Notes under the pieces: generated by a model
What the model saw: the letters and a program-made list of their open reading frames with translations, nothing else
Database searches by the model: none
What the model was told of the DNA's origin: nothing
Shown here: in pieces, positions 14,066 to 19,649 of the stretch
How positions within the stretch are numbered: position 1 is the first letter of the stretch
How the letters are laid out: every line of letters begins with the position of its first letter
Made by a program: the position numbers and the translations under genes
NCBI GenBank assembly: GCA_949499045.1
Contig: CATEEE010000237.1
Coordinates: 1-19,649, forward strand
Length of the DNA stretch: 19,649 bases
Direction: 5' to 3'
Source: Marinobacterium sp. xm-d-530
GTDB taxonomy: Bacteria; Pseudomonadota; Gammaproteobacteria; Pseudomonadales; Balneatricaceae

Positions 14066-14091
14066 AAAAAAACCCGCTCGAGAGCGGGTTT
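14066..14091 (-). terminator. Intrinsic terminator of tuf
   Basis: On the minus strand AAACCCGCT (14091-14083) pairs with AGCGGGTTT (14078-14070), loop CTCG, followed by a run of T (14072-14066). It starts about 22 bp after the tuf stop codon. It separates tuf transcription from the S10 operon. The arms are A- and T-rich at both ends, so it might also work in the other direction, although no plus-strand gene ends here. Confidence 0.9.
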
Positions 14092-14112
14092 CTTTTAGAA
14101 GATTATCGGCAA

Positions 14113-15336
14113 TTAAGCGATGATCTTAGATACAACACCAGCGCCAACAGTACGGCCACCTTCGCGAACTGCGAAACGTAGACCTTCATCCATTGCGATT
14201 GGGTTGATTAGTGTAACGTTCATTTTAACGTTATCACCAGGCATTACCATTTCAACACCTTCTGGAAGTTCTACAGCACCAGTGATGTCAGTTGTACGGA
14301 AGTAGAACTGTGGACGGTAGCCTTTGAAGAATGGAGTGTGACGACCACCTTCATCTTTGTTTAGTACGTATACTTCACCTTCGAACTGAGTGTGAGGAGT
14401 TGTAGTACCAGGTGCACAAAGAACCTGACCACGTTCAACATCGTCACGCTTAGTACCACGAAGAAGGATACCACAGTTCTCGCCTGCACGACCTTCGTCA
14501 AGAAGCTTACGGAACATCTCAACACCAGTACAAGTAGTCTTAGAAGACTCACGGATACCAACGATATCGATCTCTTCACCAACTTTGATGATACCACGCT
14601 CGATACGACCAGTTACTACAGTACCACGACCAGAGATCGAGAATACGTCCTCGATTGGCATTAGGAATGGCATGTCTACTAGACGCTGTGGCTCTGGGAT
14701 GTATGAATCAAGAGCTTCTACTAGCTTCTTAACAGCTGTAGTACCTAGCTCGTTGTCGTCTTGACCGTTTAGAGCCATTAGAGCAGAACCAGCGATGATT
14801 GGAGTGTCTTCGCCTGGGAAGTCGTAAGTATCTAGAAGATCAACGATCTCCATCTGTACTAGCTCTAGCATCTCGTCGTACTCTTCAGTACCAACGCCGC
14901 CACAGTCTTCAGCAAGAAGGTCAGCTTTGTTTAGGAATACTACGATGTATGGTACGCCAACCTGGCGAGAAAGAAGGATGTGCTCACGAGTCTGTGGCAT
15001 TGGACCGTCAGTCGCACCACAAACTAGAATAGCGCCGTCCATCTGTGCAGCACCAGTGATCATGTTCTTAACGTAGTCGGCGTGCCCTGGGCAGTCAACG
15101 TGCGCGTAGTGACGGATGTTTGAATCGTACTCAACGTGAGAAGTGTTGATCGTGATACCACGCTCACGCTCTTCAGGAGCTTTATCGATACCGTCAAATG
15201 CGACAGCTTCACCGCCGAAAACTTCTGCACATACACGAGTAAGTGCTGCAGTTAGAGTTGTTTTACCGTGGTCAACGTGGCCGATAGTACCAACGTTAAC
15301 GTGGGGCTTGGAACGTTCAAATGCTTGCTTAGCCAC
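14113..15336 (-). CDS. tuf: Elongation factor Tu
   Basis: EF-Tu, 407 aa, GTPase that brings aminoacyl-tRNA to the ribosome. G1 is GHVDHGKT (19-26), switch I includes ERERGITINTSHVEYD, G3 is DCPGH (81-85, His85 being the catalytic histidine) and G4 is NKAD (136-139). Domains 2 and 3 follow, with GRGTVVTGRIERGIIKVGEE and VMPGDNVKMNVTLINPIAMD. The start is GTG with AGGA upstream. It is monocistronic here, with its own promoter and terminator. In E. coli a tuf copy ends the str operon, but here fusA2 diverges from it instead. Whether a second tuf exists elsewhere cannot be told. Confidence 0.98.
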   Translation of the reverse strand: MAKQAFERSKPHVNVGTIGHVDHGKTTLTAALTRVCAEVFGGEAVAFDGIDKAPEERERGITINTSHVEYDSNIRHYAHVDCPGHADYVKNMITGAAQMDGAILVCGATDGPMPQTREHILLSRQVGVPYIVVFLNKADLLAEDCGGVGTEEYDEMLELVQMEIVDLLDTYDFPGEDTPIIAGSALMALNGQDDNELGTTAVKKLVEALDSYIPEPQRLVDMPFLMPIEDVFSISGRGTVVTGRIERGIIKVGEEIDIVGIRESSKTTCTGVEMFRKLLDEGRAGENCGILLRGTKRDDVERGQVLCAPGTTTPHTQFEGEVYVLNKDEGGRHTPFFKGYRPQFYFRTTDITGAVELPEGVEMVMPGDNVKMNVTLINPIAMDEGLRFAVREGGRTVGAGVVSKIIA

Positions 15337-15411
15337 GAGCTTGATTCCTGTATTAGGTTTAAAAAAATACGAAGACTGCCAATCTGAGTTAGCAATCCTA
15401 CTGGGCGCGAA

Positions 15412-15439
15412 ATTTTAACGTCATTGCCTATATAGTCAA
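15412..15439 (-). promoter_or_regulatory. tuf: Strong sigma-70 promoter of tuf
   Basis: Minus strand TTGACT (15439-15434), 16-bp spacer, TAAAAT (15417-15412), each one base from consensus. The following TTCGCGCCC is a GC-rich discriminator, as in stringently controlled translation genes, and an A/T-rich stretch at about 15450-15470 could act as an UP element. The leader to the GTG is about 70 nt. Confidence 0.75.
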
Positions 15440-15558
15440 GCAATGTGATCAATTTTCTTTAAAAAAGATCCCTTTAGTACGTTTGCGACTGTTTATGATG
15501 CTACTTTTTTACTTATACATATATATGTCACATCTTTTTGGTTACATTTCGATCAGCT

Positions 15559-15588
15559 ATTCCATCGAGACTAATACAAGCGTATAAT
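15559..15588 (+). promoter_or_regulatory. fusA2: Candidate promoter of fusA2
   Basis: A perfect TATAAT stands at 15583-15588. The best -35 I can place (ATTCCA at 15559-15564, 18-bp spacer) matches only three of six positions, so the promoter may need an activator or be weak. A 12-bp palindrome, ACATATATATGT (15517-15528), lies upstream in the divergent region. Confidence 0.5.
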
Positions 15589-15628
15589 TTCGCGACTTTT
15601 TAAAACGTCCATGAATTCGAGTGAGAAC

Positions 15629-17713
15629 ATGACTGATCTAAATAAATACCGAAATATAGGCATCTTCGCCCACGTTGATGCGGGTAAAACCACAACTACT
15701 GAGCGTATCCTGAAACTAACAGGTAAGATCCACAAAACTGGTGAAGTACACGAAGGTGCTGCTACTACCGACTTCATGGAACAGGAGCAGGAGCGTGGTA
15801 TTACAATCCAGTCTGCAGCAACGACCTGTTTCTGGAAGGACCACCGTTTCAACATCATCGATACTCCTGGGCACGTTGACTTCACTGTTGAAGTATACCG
15901 CTCACTTAAAGTACTGGATGGTGGTGTCGGTGTATTCTGTGGTTCAGGCGGTGTAGAGCCACAATCTGAAACTAACTGGCGTTACGCAAACGAGTCAGAA
16001 GTTGCACGTGTTATCTTCGTCAACAAACTTGACCGTATGGGTGCTGACTTCTACCGCGTTGTAGACCAGATCAAAAACGTTCTAGGCGCTAACCCACTAG
16101 TCTGTACTCTTCCAATCGGTACTGAAGATCAGTTCGTTGGTGTAGTAGATGTACTGACTAAGAAAGCCTACGTATGGGATGATTCTGGCCAGCCAGAAAA
16201 CTACGAAATCCTTGACGTTCCTGCAGACATGGTTGACGACGTGGATATGTACCACGAGCAACTAATCGAAACAGCTGTTGAGCAAGACGACGATCTAATG
16301 ATGGCTTACATGGAAGGCGAAATGCCATCTATCGAAGACATCAAGCGCTGTATCCGTAAAGGTACTATCGCTCTAGACTTCTTCCCAACATTCTGTGGTT
16401 CTGCATTCAAGAACAAGGGTGTTCAGCTAGTACTAGACGCGGTTGTTGACTACCTACCAAGCCCAACTGAAGTTGATCCACAGGATCTAACGGACGAAGA
16501 AGGTAACGCAACAGGCGAGAAAGCGATTGTATCACCAGACGAGCCACTTCGTGCGCTAGCATTCAAAATCATGGATGACCGCTTCGGTGCTCTAACGTTC
16601 GTACGTATCTACTCTGGCGTACTTAACAAAGGCGACACGATTCTTAACTCTGCTACAGGTAAAACTGAGCGTATCGGCCGTATGGTTGAGATGCACGCAG
16701 ACGAGCGTAACGAACTGTCTTCTGCAACAGCAGGTGACATCATCGCAATCGTTGGTATGAAGAACGTACAGACTGGTCACACTCTATGTGATCAGAAGAA
16801 ACCATGTACTCTTGAAGCAATGGTCTTCCCAGAGCCAGTAATCTCGATCGCTGTTGCGCCTAAAGACAAAGGCGGTTCTGAGAAAATGGGTATCGCAATC
16901 GGTAAGATGGTTGCAGAAGATCCATCATTCCGCGTTGAAACTGACGAAGATTCAGGCGAAACCATCCTTAAAGGTATGGGTGAGCTACACCTAGACGTTA
17001 AAGTCGACATCCTTAAGCGTACTTACGGCGTTGAACTTAACGTTGGTAAACCACAGGTTGCTTACCGTGAGTCGATCACTATTCCAGTTGAAGACAGCTA
17101 CACGCACAAGAAACAGTCGGGTGGTTCTGGTCAGTTCGGTAAGATCGATTACCGTATGAAACCAGGTGAGCCAGGTACTGGTTTCACATTCAGCTCTTCA
17201 GTTGTTGGTGGTAACGTTCCTAAGGAATTCTGGCCAGCCGTTGAGAAAGGCTTCGCATCTATGATGCAAGAAGGCACAGTAGCAGGCTTCCCAGTTGTAG
17301 ACGTTGAAGTCGAACTGTTCGACGGTGGTTTCCACGCAGTCGACTCTTCTGCTATCGCATTCGAAATCGCAGCGAAAGGCGGCTTCCGTCAATCTATGCC
17401 AAAAGCTGGCCCACAGCTTCTTGAGCCTGTGATGAAAGTTGACGTCTTCACTCCTGAAGATCACGTTGGTGATGTTATCGGTGACCTTAACCGTCGTCGT
17501 GGCATGATCAAAGACCAGGAAGCTGGCGTAACTGGCGTTCGCATCAAAGCAGACGTACCTCTATCAGAGATGTTCGGCTACATTGGTCACCTACGTACTA
17601 TGACATCGGGTCGTGGTCAGTTCTCTATGGAGTTCAGCCACTACTCACAGTGTCCAGCTAACGTAGCAGAGACTGTTATCGCTGAAGCGAAAGAGCGTAA
17701 AGCGAACAAGTAA
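15629..17713 (+). CDS. fusA2: Elongation factor G, EF-G2 type
   Basis: Translational GTPase of the EF-G family, 694 aa from this start. G1 AHVDAGKT (14-21), switch I QERGITIQSAATTCFW, G3 DTPGH (78-82), G4 NKLD (132-135) and CGSAFKNKG are all intact. Domain IV contains YTHKKQSGGSGQFGKIDYRM, and domain V ends in FGYIGHLRTMTSGRGQFSME. Features such as YRNIGIFAHVDAGK, GVFCGSGGVEPQSETNWRYA and HYSQCPANVAETVIAE match the second EF-G type known from Vibrio and Pseudomonas, not the str-operon EF-G. In P. aeruginosa the two EF-Gs differ in translocation and recycling roles. I chose the ATG at 15629 (family start MTDL, weak GAG SD); an ATG at 15611 would add six residues. It is divergent from tuf and has its own terminator. 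Confidence 0.93.
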   Translation: MTDLNKYRNIGIFAHVDAGKTTTTERILKLTGKIHKTGEVHEGAATTDFMEQEQERGITIQSAATTCFWKDHRFNIIDTPGHVDFTVEVYRSLKVLDGGVGVFCGSGGVEPQSETNWRYANESEVARVIFVNKLDRMGADFYRVVDQIKNVLGANPLVCTLPIGTEDQFVGVVDVLTKKAYVWDDSGQPENYEILDVPADMVDDVDMYHEQLIETAVEQDDDLMMAYMEGEMPSIEDIKRCIRKGTIALDFFPTFCGSAFKNKGVQLVLDAVVDYLPSPTEVDPQDLTDEEGNATGEKAIVSPDEPLRALAFKIMDDRFGALTFVRIYSGVLNKGDTILNSATGKTERIGRMVEMHADERNELSSATAGDIIAIVGMKNVQTGHTLCDQKKPCTLEAMVFPEPVISIAVAPKDKGGSEKMGIAIGKMVAEDPSFRVETDEDSGETILKGMGELHLDVKVDILKRTYGVELNVGKPQVAYRESITIPVEDSYTHKKQSGGSGQFGKIDYRMKPGEPGTGFTFSSSVVGGNVPKEFWPAVEKGFASMMQEGTVAGFPVVDVEVELFDGGFHAVDSSAIAFEIAAKGGFRQSMPKAGPQLLEPVMKVDVFTPEDHVGDVIGDLNRRRGMIKDQEAGVTGVRIKADVPLSEMFGYIGHLRTMTSGRGQFSMEFSHYSQCPANVAETVIAEAKERKANK

Positions 17714-17725
17714 TTCGCCCAACGC

Positions 17726-17761
17726 AAAAAACCCCGCCATCGCAAGATGCCGGGGTTTTTT
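17726..17761 (+). terminator. Intrinsic terminator of fusA2
   Basis: Stem AAAAACCCCG / CGGGGTTTTT continued, after a C.C mismatch, by CATC/GATG around a GCAA tetraloop, followed by T residues to 17761. It starts 13 bp after the fusA2 stop codon, so fusA2 is a single-gene transcript and the TA genes behind it need their own promoter. Confidence 0.92.
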
Positions 17762-17777
17762 AATGCCCTATGTTTAA

Positions 17778-17825
17778 TCGCGGCCTTTTCTAGACCGCTC
17801 CAACATTCGGAACCTGTTGGAGCTT
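17778..17825. repeat. 48-bp direct repeat, copy 1 (left flank of the TA module)
   Basis: Identical over 48 bp to 18426-18473. Within it GCTCCAACA and TGTTGGAGC form a 9-bp stem around a 9-base loop. Before that, the GCGGCCT / AGACCGC arms form a second small stem with one mismatch on this strand, which becomes a G.U pair in RNA from the other strand. It lies just after the fusA2 terminator and before the antitoxin promoter. No transposase is nearby. Confidence 0.95.
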
Positions 17826-17869
17826 TATCGTAGGTGAAGCGATAAGTTAATTGCATCACCCACACCCAG

Positions 17870-17889
17870 TGGTACACTATATGGTACAC
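17870..17889 (+). promoter_or_regulatory. Probable operator/promoter of the TA operon
   Basis: Two copies of TGGTACAC (17870-17877 and 17882-17889) spaced 12 bp apart with a TATA between them, directly before the antitoxin SD. Phd/YefM antitoxins usually bind such short repeats around the -10 region and repress their own operon, so this is the probable autoregulatory site. A weak promoter, TTGCAT (17851-17856) with a 16-bp spacer to TACACT, overlaps the first copy. Confidence 0.5.
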
Positions 17890-17903
17890 AAATGGAGAGC
17901 ACC

Positions 17904-18164
17904 ATGATTACTCTAAATGCAACAGAAGCACGCAAGTCTTTCTTCGACATCATTAAACGAACCAATCAACAGCATGAAATTGTTGAGGTCCAACATAAAA
18001 ACGGCAAGTCCGTGATCATGTCCTCTGAAGAGTATGAAAGCCTGCAAGAAACTCTCCACCTATTATCGCAAGAGGGCTTTGCCAAAGCGTTTAAAGACTC
18101 TGTTGAAGAGGCAAACAGTGGCAAGACGGATAGCTTTAATGATGTGTTTGGTGAGTCATTGTGA
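17904..18164 (+). CDS. Type II antitoxin, Phd/YefM family
   Basis: 86 aa from the ATG at 17904, which has GGAG six bases before it; an ATG at 17892 lacks an SD. The N-terminus MITLNATEARKSFFDIIKRT and the following EIVEVQHKNGKSVIMSSEEY are the DNA-binding Phd/YefM fold. The acidic C-terminal part (KDSVEEANSGKTDSFNDVFG) is the kind of flexible tail that wraps and neutralises the toxin. The stop overlaps the toxin GTG by four bases (GTGA). The gene looks richer in A than its neighbours, consistent with transfer. Confidence 0.88.
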   Translation: MITLNATEARKSFFDIIKRTNQQHEIVEVQHKNGKSVIMSSEEYESLQETLHLLSQEGFAKAFKDSVEEANSGKTDSFNDVFGESL

Positions 18165-18424
18165 CAAACAGACGTTATGACATAGAACTAACCAAACAAG
18201 CCCAAAAGGACATTAAGAAACTATCACCAAAGCTAAAAGAAAAACTCAAAGACATATTAAGGAACAAAATTTCAGTTGATCCATTGGCAGGAAAAGCATT
18301 GCTAGGCGATTTGGCCGGTTATTACTCAGTCAGACTCACCTTTCAGGATCGAATCGTCTATCGAATTGAAGATCATCGCTGTGTGGTGGTAATTATTCGA
18401 GCTAAAACACATTACGGTGAATAA
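18161..18424 (+). CDS. Type II toxin, RelE/YoeB-like mRNA interferase
   Basis: 87 aa with a GTG start inside the antitoxin stop. The fold is that of the RelE/ParE superfamily: an N-terminal strand (YDIELTKQAQKDIKKL), two helices rich in Lys, then the strands SVRLTFQDRIVYRIED and CVVVIIRAKTHYGE. Arg58, Arg64, His84 and Tyr85 fall where catalytic or RNA-contacting residues lie in YoeB-like members (Arg, His, Tyr near the C-terminus). This suggests ribosome-dependent mRNA cleavage, inhibited by the upstream antitoxin. A ParE-like gyrase poison is less likely because of the C-terminal His-Tyr. Confidence 0.85.
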   Translation: MTNRRYDIELTKQAQKDIKKLSPKLKEKLKDILRNKISVDPLAGKALLGDLAGYYSVRLTFQDRIVYRIEDHRCVVVIIRAKTHYGE

Positions 18425-18425
18425 T

Positions 18426-18473
18426 TCGCGGCCTTTTCTAGACCGCTCCAACATTCGGAACCTGTTGGAGCTT
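18426..18473. repeat. 48-bp direct repeat, copy 2 (right flank of the TA module)
   Basis: Second identical copy of the 17778-17825 repeat, same orientation. It starts one base after the toxin stop codon and ends 21 bp before the moeA stop. The two copies are 648 bp apart start to start, and together they exactly bracket the TA operon and its promoter. The GCTCCAACA/TGTTGGAGC hairpin could also slow convergent transcription, but it has no T-run. Confidence 0.95.
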
Positions 18474-18494
18474 AAGCGTTGAGAGTGCGAAAAC

Positions 18495-19649
18495 TTAAAT
18501 CGTTAACAGCGAGCAGAACGGGATAAAATCATAACGCTCACCTGCTTTGATCTCCACATCTGCAGGCAAGTGCAGCAAACCATCGGCATTCAAAGCTGAA
18601 GATAGAACCCCTGAACTCTGATTCACGACGCGCTGTGCGACACCGGCTTGCAGTTCAACACGCATAAACTCATCTCTCGACTGAGCTGCACGCTTCACCA
18701 TAGTTTCAACCGGTATGCGTAATGCTGGCTTATACTCAGCCCCTTGAATATGCATCAAACACGGACGCGCCAGCAACGAGAAGGTCACCAAGGCCGACAT
18801 AGGGTTACCCGGTAAACCAAAAATAGGCGTTCGCCCTACCCGACCTGCCGCAAAGGGCTTACCCGGACGGATACGAATACGCCACAAGTTAAGGGAACCT
18901 AGCTCGTCAATCGCATTTTTGACATGATCCTCTTCACCCACCGACACACCGCCCATCGTCAGAATCGCATCGGCTTGTTCTGCCGCTCTAATCAACGCAT
19001 CCCGGGTCGCTTGATGATTATCAGCCACCTGACCAATATCAACTACCTCAAAGCCCGCTTGGCGAAGTAGCTCAACCAGCATCGGGCGATTGGAGTTATA
19101 GATCTGTCCGGGTTGTAGTTCAACACCAGGCTCTACTAGCTCATCGCCCGTCGACAGAAGCGCCACTGTTAAGGGTTTGAACACTTTTACCTGTGTAACA
19201 CCTGTGGAAGCACATATACCCAACGCAGGCGCCGTGAGTCGAGCACCCGCCTCTACGATCACTTCCCCTGAAGTAATATCCAAACCTGCAGCTCGAACAT
19301 TCTCCGCCGCCTTAGCGGTTTGAAGAATACGGACACCCGTCTCAATGGTTTCGGTGTTCTCTTGCATCACCACACAGTCAGCCCCGTCAGGCAGTTCGGC
19401 ACCGGTAAAAATACGAGCAGCAGTACCACTGACTAATGGGGTAGTCACTGCGCCAGCAGGTATGCGTTGTGATATTGAGAGCTCTGCACCCGCGACGGCA
19501 TCTTTGGCGGCTAACGCATAGCCATCCATCGCAGAGTTAGCTTTAGGCGGCACATTGATCGAAGCAACAACCGACTCAGCTAAGATTCGACCGGCCGCAT
19601 CATTCAGAGCAACAGTCTCAACATCGGCTATAACAGACAGCTGATCGAA
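18495..19649 (-). CDS. moeA: Molybdopterin molybdenumtransferase MoeA (5' end beyond window)
   Basis: Inserts molybdenum into adenylylated molybdopterin in molybdenum cofactor synthesis. The reading frame is open to the right edge, giving 384 visible residues against about 411 in E. coli, so roughly 25-30 N-terminal residues lie outside. Motifs: NSAMDGYA (38-45 of the visible part), STGDELVEPG, TMGGVSVGEEDHVK, RPGKPFAAGR and FGLPGNPMSALVTF, the MPT-binding and catalytic loops of MoeA. The C-terminal domain IV follows and ends in FIPFCSLLTI. It is convergent with the TA operon. No molybdenum neighbour is visible in this window. Confidence 0.95.
   Translation of the reverse strand, partial: FDQLSVIADVETVALNDAAGRILAESVVASINVPPKANSAMDGYALAAKDAVAGAELSISQRIPAGAVTTPLVSGTAARIFTGAELPDGADCVVMQENTETIETGVRILQTAKAAENVRAAGLDITSGEVIVEAGARLTAPALGICASTGVTQVKVFKPLTVALLSTGDELVEPGVELQPGQIYNSNRPMLVELLRQAGFEVVDIGQVADNHQATRDALIRAAEQADAILTMGGVSVGEEDHVKNAIDELGSLNLWRIRIRPGKPFAAGRVGRTPIFGLPGNPMSALVTFSLLARPCLMHIQGAEYKPALRIPVETMVKRAAQSRDEFMRVELQAGVAQRVVNQSSGVLSSALNADGLLHLPADVEIKAGERYDFIPFCSLLTI

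Noticed and set aside
13859..14098. Plus-strand 79-aa open frame between rpsJ and tuf
   Set aside because: It is a translation of the palindromic repeats and of the tuf terminator; its internal peptide repeat follows the DNA repeat, there is no SD, and no family is recognisable.
17778..18473. Integron cassette with attC sites
   Set aside because: The 48-bp repeats are structured, but neither arm carries the GTTRRRY/RYYYAAC core, and no integrase is in view.
18426..18473. Bidirectional terminator between the toxin gene and moeA
   Set aside because: The stem is good, but no T-run follows on either strand, and the same sequence occurs upstream of the TA operon, so it is better explained as a repeat.

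Overview
The window is the ribosomal protein supercluster of a marine-type gammaproteobacterium, read almost entirely on the minus strand. The protein sequences (RpoA of 334 aa with Arg265 and Asn268, EF-Tu of 407 aa with a GTG start, S14 without zinc cysteines) and the presence of a second-type EF-G resemble Oceanospirillales and their relatives. That placement is inferred from recalled family sequences, not from a search.

Layout, following minus-strand transcription from right to left. At the right edge is moeA (5' end outside the window). Between moeA and fusA lies a small plus-strand toxin-antitoxin operon (Phd/YefM antitoxin, RelE/YoeB-like toxin) flanked by two identical 48-bp repeats. 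Next is a plus-strand EF-G gene of the EF-G2 (fusA2) type with its own terminator, transcribed divergently from tuf. tuf has a strong promoter and terminator and stands alone; the usual rpsL-rpsG-fusA neighbours are not here. A 431-bp gap after tuf holds a cluster of palindromic REP-like repeats and then the S10 promoter. From there the order is the classical one: S10 operon (rpsJ-rplC-rplD-rplW-rplB-rpsS-rplV-rpsC-rplP-rpmC-rpsQ), spc operon (rplN-rplX-rplE-rpsN-rpsH-rplF-rplR-rpsE-rpmD-rplO-secY-rpmJ) and alpha operon (rpsM-rpsK-rpsD-rpoA-rplQ, the last cut by the left edge).

Function. Nearly everything builds or drives the ribosome: 50S and 30S proteins, EF-Tu and EF-G for elongation, SecY for co-translational export, and RNA polymerase alpha. 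Most genes are tightly packed, with several stop/start overlaps that suggest translational coupling. The exceptions are a few unusually long spacers (rpmJ-rpsM, rpsH-rpsN, rplN-rplX, rpsQ-rplN, rpsJ-rplC), and each contains strong RNA secondary structure. The best of these is the alpha leader before rpsM. It has a near-consensus promoter, a pseudoknot-capable hairpin next to the ribosome binding site (the place where S4 acts in E. coli) and an upstream hairpin that competes for the same bases.

The most interesting points are the possible two-state alpha leader, the TA module bracketed by perfect repeats, the REP-like cluster between tuf and S10, the divergent fusA2/tuf arrangement, and a terminator-like hairpin inside the spc operon.
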